63,675 nucleotides of DNA, taken from NCBI GenBank assembly GCA_964472505.1, contig CAYYQW010000015.1, forward strand, positions 1 to 63,675. Reading direction: 5' to 3'. This DNA is from JAYEIA01 sp964472505. Its GTDB lineage: Bacteria > Bacteroidota > Bacteroidia > Bacteroidales > JAADGE01. The notes under the pieces were generated by a model. That model ran no database searches, was not told the origin of the DNA, and saw only the letters and a list, made by a program, of their open reading frames with translations. The translations under genes and the position numbers were made by a program. Below are positions 42,259 through 50,652 of the stretch, in pieces (within the stretch, counting starts at the first letter, position 1; each line of letters starts with the position of its first letter).

Positions 42259-43272
42259 TCATTCAATCGGCTCAAAATCCGGATCCACATATTTTTTAAT
42301 TAATTCACGCATGCTCTCTACGGTCTCCCGGTGTTTGTTGGTTCCCGAATTATACTGAAAACCTTTTTCTACTTCTTTGGCCTTAAAGTGTTCGAGGTAT
42401 TTTTCTTTTTTTGCATTAGAAGCCAATATGGCAAAATATTTATCAAACTCTATGGTATTAAACGAGTCGCTTTCGGTAATCATTTCTTCGTGCAGTTTCT
42501 CTCCGGGACGTATGCCTACATCAACAAGTTTGGCATTCGGGGCGATGGCTCGCGCTACTGTTTCAATTTTGTAAGATGAAATTTTCGGGACAAATATTTC
42601 CCCGCCCAAGGCGTTTTTAATGGTCCACATCACCATTTCCACACCGTCTTCCAGAGAAATATTAAAGCGTGTCATGTCTTTATGCGTAATGGGAAGCTCA
42701 CCGCTTTCTTTGGCTTTATTTATAAAAAACGGAATAACCGAACCTCTGGATCCCATCACATTGCCGTAACGAACCACGGAAAAACGCAGGTCGCGCTTTC
42801 CTTTAATATTGTTGGCCGCTATAAACAATTTGTCGGAAACCAGTTTGGTGGCTCCGTACAGATTTATGGGAGCAGCCGCTTTGTCGGTAGAGAGCGCCAC
42901 CACGACCTTTACATTGGTATCCATGGCCGCATCAATGACCGATTGTGCCCCGCCTATATTGGTTTTAATGAATTCTTCCGGATTGTACTCGGCCGCCGGG
43001 ACCTGCTTCAGCGCTGCGGCATGAATAATCACATCAATACCTTCGCAGGCTCTTTTAAAACGATTGCTGTCTCTTACATCACCCAGAAAGTAGCGTATTC
43101 CGGGATATTTTTTTTTGTAATAGGTCTGCGACATTTCAAATTGTTTCAATTCATCTCTGGAGAATATTACCAGTCGTTTGATTTTCGGGTAACGCTCCAA
43201 GATGGTTTGGGTGAATTTTTTTCCGAAAGAACCGGTACCGCCGGTTATGAGTACTGACTTATCGTTTAGCAT
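42259..43272 (-). CDS. pseB: UDP-N-acetylglucosamine 4,6-dehydratase (5-inverting)
   Basis: The 337-residue protein starts at ATG 43272 (MLNDKSVLITGG); a longer frame to 43353 adds non-conserved residues and is rejected. Key sites: GGTGSFG at 11-17 (NADP), STDKA with T129, D130 and K131, and Y139-x-x-x-K143. These match the PseB/FlaA1 catalytic set, and the GDVRDSNRFKRACEGIDVII block is typical. It starts pseudaminate synthesis from UDP-GlcNAc. The next pathway gene, pseC, is displaced by the IVS-type insertion. No promoter box is evident within 100 nt upstream. Confidence 0.9.
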   Translation of the reverse strand: MLNDKSVLITGGTGSFGKKFTQTILERYPKIKRLVIFSRDELKQFEMSQTYYKKKYPGIRYFLGDVRDSNRFKRACEGIDVIIHAAALKQVPAAEYNPEEFIKTNIGGAQSVIDAAMDTNVKVVVALSTDKAAAPINLYGATKLVSDKLFIAANNIKGKRDLRFSVVRYGNVMGSRGSVIPFFINKAKESGELPITHKDMTRFNISLEDGVEMVMWTIKNALGGEIFVPKISSYKIETVARAIAPNAKLVDVGIRPGEKLHEEMITESDSFNTIEFDKYFAILASNAKKEKYLEHFKAKEVEKGFQYNSGTNKHRETVESMRELIKKYVDPDFEPIE

Positions 43273-43470
43273 TGTGTTTATGTTTTGCGAGTTCTGAAAT
43301 TTCCTAAAAAAACACAGAAAACAGATTGTAATAAAATGATAAAAGTGCTGCAAATATCAAAATTAAAAGTGCTGAAATCAAATTTTATTAAAAGCGTATT
43401 TAAGTCAATTTGTGAACCTTAAGTTTATAATGCTTTTAGTTCGAAAATCTAAACGTGAATTATTATTCTC

Positions 43471-44349
43471 TTATAAATTCAACCATCGGCTCAAATCTCG
43501 TTTTATCAACTCTTGTAATTTAATAATGTCATTTCTGAATATCTCATTAATCAAAAAAGGACGAATTGCTTCCAATTCAGCCTTATCAGCATTGGCTTTT
43601 TGATTCATCTTTGTGAAAAAATACTTAATATCCGCACGAAGCTTTTTGCTTGGAATTATTTTTTTAGCCAATTGATTAATGGGATGAGCAGTATTAAGGA
43701 TTTTGTCAGCTTGCTTAAATTTTGCCCCTACCGAAGGCGTACTTTTAATATTTATAGGCAATTCATAATCCGGGTCTGCTCCTATAAACCCCAATAATTG
43801 GCGAATAGTTTGCTCGCGACGCTCAAGAAAATCTTCTTCAAACAAAATGATATGAATATTCTCAAAAGGAAAATATTGTAAATAACGCTTCAATTGTTCA
43901 GCATAAAAACCTCTGTCGATATAGTGATGAGGTAATCGGTATTCCGTTTTTTTTAACTCTCTGATTTCTTTGCCAATCAGATTTTCGAAATTTTCATTTT
44001 CCGCCCCTCTTCCAATACGCATTTTGTGATGCGAAAACGCTCTGTCAGCAGGGTTGCGAAGCATAAGAACCAACTTAATATCACGATTTAAGGTTTTAAT
44101 TATTCGTTCAGGCGCTTGGGGGTGATAAATATAATTTGGCGTAAGTTCTCCGCAAAGTTCACCGGGACTTGCCGTTTGGAAATACTTATGGTAATGTGAT
44201 ACACCTTTATTAAATTCCAAATCATCATCAAAAAAATGTAATTCTTTCTCCTCAGGAATAAAAATACCGGGATGGGATTGAAGAATCCGAAAAAGTGAAG
44301 TTGTCCCGGCCTTTTGTACTCCTATGCATAAAAATTGTGGTAATTTCAT
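43471..44349 (-). CDS. Sulfotransferase (heparan-type Sulfotransfer_1 domain)
   Basis: The 292-residue protein has the PAPS P-loop FLCIGVQKAGTTSLFRIL, the EKELHFFDDDLEF block, LTPNYIYHP and the 3'-phosphate site LVLMLRNPADRAFSHHKMRI. This is the layout of carbohydrate N/O-sulfotransferases of the NodH/heparan group. It would add sulfate to a sugar hydroxyl or amine of the glycan. The gap to the next gene upstream is 42 bp. The nearest paralogue in the window is at 45578. Confidence 0.83.
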   Translation of the reverse strand: MKLPQFLCIGVQKAGTTSLFRILQSHPGIFIPEEKELHFFDDDLEFNKGVSHYHKYFQTASPGELCGELTPNYIYHPQAPERIIKTLNRDIKLVLMLRNPADRAFSHHKMRIGRGAENENFENLIGKEIRELKKTEYRLPHHYIDRGFYAEQLKRYLQYFPFENIHIILFEEDFLERREQTIRQLLGFIGADPDYELPINIKSTPSVGAKFKQADKILNTAHPINQLAKKIIPSKKLRADIKYFFTKMNQKANADKAELEAIRPFLINEIFRNDIIKLQELIKRDLSRWLNL

Positions 44350-44391
44350 AATCCAAAAATTAATTTAAAACAGTAATCTGTTTAACCATTT

Positions 44392-45396
44392 TCAATTTGA
44401 TTTCCTTTTAAGTACGGATTCAAAAAGATATAAATAATTTTGACTGACATTGCTCCAGCTATAATTAGCCGACATCTTCAAACCTCTGTCAACTAATTCA
44501 TAATAAATATCCTTGCCCGAAACCAATCTTAAAATGGCCTGACTTATCTCTTTTACGGATTTGGGTGATACGGTTAAAGCTCCATTGCCGGCTACTTCGG
44601 GACAAGCCGTAATATTTGAGGTAATTACAGGCGTACCGCAAGCCATAGATTCAATAATCGGTATTCCGAAACCTTCGTGCAGCGAGGGAAACAGAAAAGC
44701 ATAAGCGTTCTGATAAAGCTCGGCAATCTCTTGGTCGGAGCGGTAGCGGCTGTCTAATATTTTTATTTTGGGATGAATGTTCTTTTTCGGAAAATTTCTG
44801 CTAAAAATCCAAAAATCCGGGATATCGGCATTGTCGGCGGCCTTGATATAGGCTTTAATTATTCGGTCTAAATTCTTTACGGGCTGATATTCCGATATAT
44901 GCAAAAAATAATCACGCCTTGGATTTTCGGAAGCTTTGAAAACGGAATGATCAACGGCATTATAGATTCGATGAATTTTCCGATAAGGAATTTTTAAATA
45001 CTTATGCAGCTCATAGCTGGAATAATCGGAGACCGGCACAATGGCAGCAAAATCATTCATGTATTTTTTCCATAAGCGTTTTTGCTGAAATCGGAATCGC
45101 AGAATTTTTAAAACCGAGAGATTCTTATTTTTCAAAACGCCTACCGGCAGAGCAAACAGTCGTGCACCGTGCACAGTGGCTACAATGGGTTTGTCGGTAT
45201 GTACTCGGCGAATATTCGGAATAAAACCGCCGCCGGCATTCGGATCCCATACGATTTCGGCAGTATCCGGGAGCAATTCGGGTTTTGAAAAATACAAGAT
45301 TTCAGCGCCCCGCTCTTCCAAAAAGGCACACACATTTTGTCGAATAATCGTATAACTCATGGGAGAGTTCTCGGGGCTGTAAACGGCTATTTTCAT
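44392..45396 (-). CDS. Family 4 (GT-B) glycosyltransferase
   Basis: The 334-residue protein has a Rossmann-like N-terminal half and the GT4 donor site LFPSLHEGFGIPIIESMACG, with the E-x7-E pair, followed by TPVITSNITACPEVAGNGAL. FLHISEYQPVKNLDRIIKAY is the usual hinge segment. It is a cytoplasmic retaining transferase that extends the lipid-linked unit; sugar specificity is not readable. The gene sits between two sulfotransferase genes. Its upstream gap holds a 94-bp tandem duplication that includes its start codon. Confidence 0.82.
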   Translation of the reverse strand: MKIAVYSPENSPMSYTIIRQNVCAFLEERGAEILYFSKPELLPDTAEIVWDPNAGGGFIPNIRRVHTDKPIVATVHGARLFALPVGVLKNKNLSVLKILRFRFQQKRLWKKYMNDFAAIVPVSDYSSYELHKYLKIPYRKIHRIYNAVDHSVFKASENPRRDYFLHISEYQPVKNLDRIIKAYIKAADNADIPDFWIFSRNFPKKNIHPKIKILDSRYRSDQEIAELYQNAYAFLFPSLHEGFGIPIIESMACGTPVITSNITACPEVAGNGALTVSPKSVKEISQAILRLVSGKDIYYELVDRGLKMSANYSWSNVSQNYLYLFESVLKRKSN

Positions 45397-45573
45397 CTGT
45401 TTAAAATTTATTTCACGTTAAGTCGCAAAGACGCAAAGGACTTTTTATCATTGCTTGTGTGTGCTACAATCTCTATGATGGGCATTTCATCTGTCTAAAA
45501 TTTATTTCACGTAAAGACGCAAAGTATTTTTAATCATTACTCGTATATGCTACAATCTCCATCATCGGCATTC
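45394..45573. repeat. Imperfect tandem duplication (94 + 86 bp) with CGCAAAGACGCAAAG motif
   Basis: 45394-45487 and 45488-45573 are two diverged copies of one unit: CATCTGTTTAAAATTTATTT against CATCTGTCTAAAATTTATTT, then CACGT, AAGACGCAAAG, TTTTTATCATT against TTTTTAATCATT, and GCTACAATCTC. The CGCAAAGACGCAAAG core belongs to a widely dispersed bacterial repeat. The first copy includes the ATG of the GT4 gene, and the second ends just before the next stop codon. Confidence 0.75.
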
Positions 45574-45577
45574 CACA

Positions 45578-46477
45578 CTAATTGCCTCTATACCAACAAC
45601 TTAAATCTCTTCCAATTAAATTTTCCAATGCCATAATATCCGGTTTAAACGTTTTCTGCAATTCCTGTTTCAGACTTGGCGGCAGGGGTTTTCTGGCTTG
45701 CTCTTTACTGTTGAGCTGCAACATATATTCGCGAAAAGCTTCTGTTGTGTCGGGCGCAAGAAAACGTGCCAAGATTTTATGACTGAAGCGATCGGTCAGT
45801 TTTTGAACACTTCGGCTTCGCACTGTTTTATTGGCATTGTGTTGTTTTAATTCGGGCTTAAAGTCTTTATCAATATTTAAAAAAGCATATACATTTTCAA
45901 TCGTCTCGGGCAATTTATTTTTAAAATCTTCAAACTGTATGATATGCACTTGCTCCCGCGGAAAAACATCCAAAAAGCGCTTGACTTGCCGGGCATATTT
46001 AAAAGCTTCGGTGTAGAGATGTTTCTTTATAATACGTGTAGCAGGCAGATTATTTCCGGCTTTACGCTCTTTTTCAGCTTTCAGAGCTGCCCGAAAATCG
46101 CTGACAGGTTCTTCGCCGTTAAACACGAGCTGCGAATGCAAGGAGTAAGCTGCCTCTGCCGGATTGCGCAGCATAATAATAATTTTTGTATCGGGATTGT
46201 GGGCATAAATATTTCGGGCAGCTTTTTCGGAAATCATATAAAACACAGAGCTTTCTCCCAATATCCGACCGGCTTTGGCTTGTCTGTAAAGGGGCCAAAA
46301 AGCTTCCGGGCGTAGCCAATAATCATCAGCTTTAAGCAAATCATCGGCAAAATGATGGATTTCTTTTTTCAGAGGCATATACACCTGCGGATGCGCCCGT
46401 AAAAACCGATGCATAGCCGTGGTTCCGCTTTTTGCAGCACCGACACATATAAAATCTATTCTAAAATCATTATTCAT
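45578..46477 (-). CDS. Sulfotransferase (heparan-type Sulfotransfer_1 domain)
   Basis: The 299-residue protein has DFICVGAAKSGTTAMHRFLR (PAPS P-loop), KKEIHHFADDLLKADDYWL and the 3'-phosphate-binding IIIMLRNPAEAAYSLHSQLV. VHIIQFEDFKNKLPETIENV is the conserved late block. It is a paralogue of the gene at 43471 but clearly diverged. It would act in the cytoplasm on a lipid-linked glycan. Together with the other three it suggests several sulfated positions. The flippase stop lies 32 bp downstream of the start region on the other side. Confidence 0.82.
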   Translation of the reverse strand: MNNDFRIDFICVGAAKSGTTAMHRFLRAHPQVYMPLKKEIHHFADDLLKADDYWLRPEAFWPLYRQAKAGRILGESSVFYMISEKAARNIYAHNPDTKIIIMLRNPAEAAYSLHSQLVFNGEEPVSDFRAALKAEKERKAGNNLPATRIIKKHLYTEAFKYARQVKRFLDVFPREQVHIIQFEDFKNKLPETIENVYAFLNIDKDFKPELKQHNANKTVRSRSVQKLTDRFSHKILARFLAPDTTEAFREYMLQLNSKEQARKPLPPSLKQELQKTFKPDIMALENLIGRDLSCWYRGN

Positions 46478-46509
46478 ATATTTTTTTTTACAATAAGAGT
46501 ACTTAAAGT

Positions 46510-47832
46510 TTATCTTTTCAAAAAAGGAATATATAAAAAATTAAATCCAAGCTTTCTCTTAATATAAATAACAAATATCAAATTACGAAAGATTTGTACT
46601 AAACTAACGGCTATAGCTGCTCCAATGATGCCCCAAAAACTGATTGCAAAGTAAGCAACAATTAAAAAGCAAATCGTTGAAATTATGCTTACATTTCGAG
46701 TAAATCGTTCCTGTCCTGTCATAAGCAAAAAAACACCTCCGGGGCCGCTCCAAACAGCAAGAAACTTACCCAAAGCAAGTATAATCAGCACCGAACTGCC
46801 TTCTGTAAAATCACTACCGAATAAAGCGGCAAGCTCTTCTGCAAATAATACCATTAACGCCAAAACAGGCAGTGCAGTTAAAGTCAATAATCGTGTTGAG
46901 CGATGAACCAATGTATGAATTTCCCGGACTTGGCCTTTTTCCCATAATTCGGAAAATCGCGGTGCCAAAACCGTGTTAGCGGATATTAAAAACAAGCCCA
47001 AAATTGCAGCCATCCGATGCATCACGTGATAAACACCAATTTGGTAATCCGACACAAATGCGCCTAAAAGCAATTTGTCGGCCCAATTCACGACAACCAA
47101 AGCAATAGCAACATGATACATGGGAAAAGATACTTTAGTTATCTCTTTTGCCGAAATTGTCTCGTTTGTAAATTTCCGTAAAGGCAAAAACAAAATTAGC
47201 AAAAACACAAAGCTCAACACCAACATAAAAGCTGAAGAGTATGCATGCACGGAAATTGGCACAGCCTCATGCCGCGATGCGTCTGTTAGTATAACTACCA
47301 GTAAAACGATTAAAGTGATTGATGTGGTATATAAATTGAAGAAAGCATAGGCTATAATCTTTTCAAAAGCCCTAAATACTTGGGCATTAATCTGCGTAAA
47401 AGAAACCGGAAATATCAGTAACGCGGATATCCTCAAATAATAAGCATAATGCGGCTTGTTAAATATGTAGTTAGCAATTTCTTTATCTCCAAAAAACAGC
47501 AATAGAGCAACAAGAAAAATGCCCGGAAGTATAATTTTAACAATTTGCTTATAATAACTGAGAATTTTACCGTAAGCTTTTTTTGCCAATAATCTTGAAA
47601 TAAATTTAACCGTAGCAGTACCAATTCCTACTTTTGCAAATACAACTGCTAAAGAACTTGCAGCCAAGACAAAAGAAAAAAGCCCGAGCGCCTCGGCTCC
47701 GAAAAAGCGGGAAATAATCCAAATATTCACATAACCGATAAACATAGCGCCAATTTTCATTACAAAAAAACCGGCACTGCCTTTCAGTAATTTACTTTTT
47801 CGGAAATCTTGTATCTTTCTGCCAATATTCAT
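46510..47832 (-). CDS. Wzx-type flippase (second of two)
   Basis: The 440-residue membrane protein of the polysaccharide-transport MOP superfamily has about 12-14 helices and starts MNIGRKIQDFRKSKLLKGSA. GFFVMKIGAMFIGYVNIWII and FGAEALGLFSFVLA are typical first helices. The start is uncertain: ATG 47832 or 47835; a GTG at 47853 would lie in the heptamer array and is rejected. It is much less AT-rich than the flippase at 22670 and not its close copy. It lies just downstream of the initiating transferase gene, so it is probably the flippase of that glycan. Confidence 0.82.
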   Translation of the reverse strand: MNIGRKIQDFRKSKLLKGSAGFFVMKIGAMFIGYVNIWIISRFFGAEALGLFSFVLAASSLAVVFAKVGIGTATVKFISRLLAKKAYGKILSYYKQIVKIILPGIFLVALLLFFGDKEIANYIFNKPHYAYYLRISALLIFPVSFTQINAQVFRAFEKIIAYAFFNLYTTSITLIVLLVVILTDASRHEAVPISVHAYSSAFMLVLSFVFLLILFLPLRKFTNETISAKEITKVSFPMYHVAIALVVVNWADKLLLGAFVSDYQIGVYHVMHRMAAILGLFLISANTVLAPRFSELWEKGQVREIHTLVHRSTRLLTLTALPVLALMVLFAEELAALFGSDFTEGSSVLIILALGKFLAVWSGPGGVFLLMTGQERFTRNVSIISTICFLIVAYFAISFWGIIGAAIAVSLVQIFRNLIFVIYIKRKLGFNFLYIPFLKR

Positions 47833-47840
47833 CATCCAAA

Positions 47841-47980
47841 TTTCACTTTCCACCCTTCACTTTTCACTCCTCACTCTTCACTCTTCACTCCTCACTCTTC
47901 ACTCCTCACTCTTCACTCCTCACTCTTCACTCCTCACTTTTCACTCTTCACCCTTCACTCTTCACTCTTCACTCTTCACT
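47841..47980. repeat. Heptamer tandem array TTCACTC/CTCACTC
   Basis: About 140 bp consist almost wholly of the 7-mer TCACTCT and its variants (TTCACTC, CTCACTC, TTCACCC, TTCACTT), many as a 14-bp double unit. It fills the gap between the sugar-transferase stop and the flippase start. On the minus strand it reads GAGTGAA repeats and could shift position relative to the flippase start by slippage. Confidence 0.9.
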
Positions 47981-47990
47981 TTTGTATCTC

Positions 47991-49394
47991 CTAATAGCCC
48001 GTACGACGAAAAACAGCATTTACGGTTTTCAGCATCAGGAGAAAATCCAGTTTTAGCGACCAATTGTCAATATACTGCAAATCCATTTTCATCCAATCTT
48101 CAAAAGCAATTTCGTTACGGCCGGAAACTTGCCATATACAAGTGATACCGGGTTTCATGGAAAGTCTTCGCCGCTGCGGACGTGTGTATTGTTCCACTTC
48201 TTCGGGCACCGGCGGGCGCGGGCCAACAACAGCCATATCACCTTTCAGTACATTTAAAAACTGCGGTATCTCATCCAAACTTGTTTTACGCAAAAATGCG
48301 CCTACTTTGGTTACGCGAGGGTCATCTTTAATTTTGAAAACCGGCCCGTCGGCTTCATTTTTGTCCTCTAATTTTTTTCTAAGTTTTTCGGCATCATTTA
48401 CCATGGTTCTGAATTTATACATGGTAAACAGCCGACCGCGCAGCCCCACGCGTTTTTGTTTAAACAAAACAGGCCCTTTTGACTCAAGCCTTACAGCCAA
48501 AGCTATTATTAAAAAGAAAGGCGAAAACAGAGCTAAAAAGATGAGTGAAAAAATGTATTCAAAAACCGCTTTCACCGTAAGGGCCAAATAATCGGAAGGC
48601 GTATTGGCAAAGGTCATCATGGGTGTTTGTCCGTAATAATTCAAATGCGCCTGTGAGGCTATAAAACTGAAAAAATCGGACTGCAACTGAAAAGTAACAC
48701 CCAATACGGACGAAGTATGAATAAGCTCCTCTATTTGTGCATTGTCCGCTTGGCTTTTGCAATAAATCAATTCGTCAATTACTTTTTCCTCCAACATTTT
48801 TTCAATATTCGCATCAGCCGGCATAACATTAAACCGCCCGCCAAATTCATCTTTCACTTTTTCAGAATCGCTTACAATAGCAATAATTTTAAATCCCAAA
48901 TATTTTTGGGTGATTAGCTTTTGAATGAAACTAATTGAGCCTTCATCGGCAACGAGCAAAGCATTTTTTATGCCCTTGCCTTTTAATCGGCGTTTCTTTA
49001 GGCGCTGATAAATTAATACTCTGGCTGTGAATAATAATATAAGGTCGGCAAAAGCAAAGATCAAAACTGCCAGACGGCTGATATTGTCTAACTTCAACAG
49101 GAAAATAAAAACGAAAAGCAATAAAGTGCCGATAAGCACCACCAGCGCATATTCAAAAAACACGACTGAATAGGTTTTTACTTTTTGAATGCTCTGAAAG
49201 TTAATAATGTTTATAAGAATATACCATATCGGAATAATCAAAAGCGCCAAAGTTATGTATTGGTCAGAATAAACAATTTTTTGCGATACGGTAAATACCC
49301 GAATGTAATACCCTAAAACTAATGCGCCTATCGTGAGCAGCACATCAAAAAGTGCAAAAAAATTGGCGTAGAGGCGTTCGTTATCTTTGAGCAT
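47991..49394 (-). CDS. Undecaprenyl-phosphate sugar phosphotransferase (WbaP/WcaJ type)
   Basis: The 467-residue polyisoprenyl-phosphate sugar-1-phosphate transferase has four N-terminal helices, a CoA-binding-like middle domain (LLVADEGSISFIQKLI), a further membrane helix near 270-295 and the catalytic domain. The latter has RVGLRGRLFTMYKFRTMVND, DDPRVTKVGAFLRKTSLDEI, GDMAVVGPRPPVPEEVEQY and MKPGITCIWQVSGR. It loads the first sugar phosphate on the carrier lipid and so starts repeat-unit synthesis. It is the only such enzyme in the window. It overlaps the upstream glycosyltransferase gene by 14 nt. Confidence 0.9.
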   Translation of the reverse strand: MLKDNERLYANFFALFDVLLTIGALVLGYYIRVFTVSQKIVYSDQYITLALLIIPIWYILINIINFQSIQKVKTYSVVFFEYALVVLIGTLLLFVFIFLLKLDNISRLAVLIFAFADLILLFTARVLIYQRLKKRRLKGKGIKNALLVADEGSISFIQKLITQKYLGFKIIAIVSDSEKVKDEFGGRFNVMPADANIEKMLEEKVIDELIYCKSQADNAQIEELIHTSSVLGVTFQLQSDFFSFIASQAHLNYYGQTPMMTFANTPSDYLALTVKAVFEYIFSLIFLALFSPFFLIIALAVRLESKGPVLFKQKRVGLRGRLFTMYKFRTMVNDAEKLRKKLEDKNEADGPVFKIKDDPRVTKVGAFLRKTSLDEIPQFLNVLKGDMAVVGPRPPVPEEVEQYTRPQRRRLSMKPGITCIWQVSGRNEIAFEDWMKMDLQYIDNWSLKLDFLLMLKTVNAVFRRTGY

Positions 49395-50502
49395 ATTGCG
49401 TTTTTGTTTGTTTTTTTTCTAAAAGCGTTTTAAATACTTGATAATAAGCATCCGTAATTTGTTTCGGACTATAATTTTTTATGATTTTTTCTCGATTATT
49501 ATTAAGCATCAGGCGGTGTTTTTCTTTATCGGGCGTTGAGAGTAAAAGTTCGGCTAATTCCTGCGTGTTTTTGAAGTAAAAAGCATCTTGGCCCAAAACA
49601 CTGTTATTGAAGGAGTTATCGTGAGCACATACCAAAGCCGAACAAGCCATGGCTTCCAACAATGAAGGATTGGTACCGCCGGCCGAATGCCCGTGAAAAT
49701 ACAGATGTGAAAAATGTCTGAGATTATTCAAATCATCTTGTTTATAGATTGCTCCGAGAAAACGAATGCGTGAATCGGTATAATTCGATTTTAAATAATC
49801 TCCGTAAGAATTTTCATAATTCCCTATAACGAGCAAAGGCTCATCTGTTTGAGAAACGGTATAAGCAGCCAATATGGTTTCTATATTATTGTCGGGCTGC
49901 ATGCGGGCAATCAACAAATTGTATTTATCGGGCATTACCCGGTATTCTTTTAATATTTCAGAATCGGGTTTTCGGAAAATCTCGGCCGGATAAGCGGCAT
50001 AATCTGTCGGTTTATTATATTTTTGTTTATAATATTTTTGTATCACTTTTGAATCGGCAATCAGATAATCATTGCTTTTTACGGCCCATTTTTCGGCTCG
50101 TTTCAAGAAGCGTTTTATTATAGCCGGATATTTGCTGCGCTGCCATTCCATACCGTCCGGATTGCAGACTTTTACCGCTTTGCGCGGAAGCAAAAATCCC
50201 CATACGGAATTGGTGGTGTAGCCCAGTTGCAGCAGCACATCAAATTTTCGCCTGCGACTGTCCAGAATGCAATTAAAATCGTAAATAAACTGTCCGGAAA
50301 GACCGATGCGGAATTCGGGATCATATTTATGAATGATATTCACGCCTTCCCATTCCGATTTTTGATAGGGATGATTGTGCGAATTATAAACATACACCTC
50401 ACAACCCAACTGTTTCAAGCCTTTTGCCAATTCGCCGGCAAATTGCTCGAATCCTCCGTAACGATTGGGAATACCTCTGCTTCCGAGAATACCTACTTTC
50501 AT
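49381..50502 (-). CDS. DUF1972-type rhamnosyl/glycosyltransferase (GT4)
   Basis: The 373-residue protein starts KVGILGSRGIPNRYGGFEQF, the hallmark of the DUF1972 N-terminal domain of Bacteroidota capsule glycosyltransferases. Then come VCNPDGMEWQRSKYPAIIKR and a GT4 C-terminal half with YFHGHSAGGTNPSLLEAMAC. It commonly adds the second sugar after the initiating transferase, and its gene is the immediate upstream neighbour of that gene. The upstream 150 bp separate it from a methyltransferase gene and show nothing recognisable. Confidence 0.84.
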   Translation of the reverse strand: MKVGILGSRGIPNRYGGFEQFAGELAKGLKQLGCEVYVYNSHNHPYQKSEWEGVNIIHKYDPEFRIGLSGQFIYDFNCILDSRRRKFDVLLQLGYTTNSVWGFLLPRKAVKVCNPDGMEWQRSKYPAIIKRFLKRAEKWAVKSNDYLIADSKVIQKYYKQKYNKPTDYAAYPAEIFRKPDSEILKEYRVMPDKYNLLIARMQPDNNIETILAAYTVSQTDEPLLVIGNYENSYGDYLKSNYTDSRIRFLGAIYKQDDLNNLRHFSHLYFHGHSAGGTNPSLLEAMACSALVCAHDNSFNNSVLGQDAFYFKNTQELAELLLSTPDKEKHRLMLNNNREKIIKNYSPKQITDAYYQVFKTLLEKKQTKTQYAQR

Positions 50503-50652
50503 AAAAATGTTTTAGCGTTCCCTGTACTTGATAGATAAGAGAAACAATGCTTTGCAATATTATAAAATATGCATTAAAAAAATAAATATTATTGTTCTTA
50601 ATAACAAAGAAAATTCACTGAAATTTTATGGTTGTTTGTTGTTAACTAAAGA

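Noticed and set aside
47809..47994. Plus-strand frame of FTPHSSL-type repeats
   Set aside because: It is only the translation of the heptamer array.
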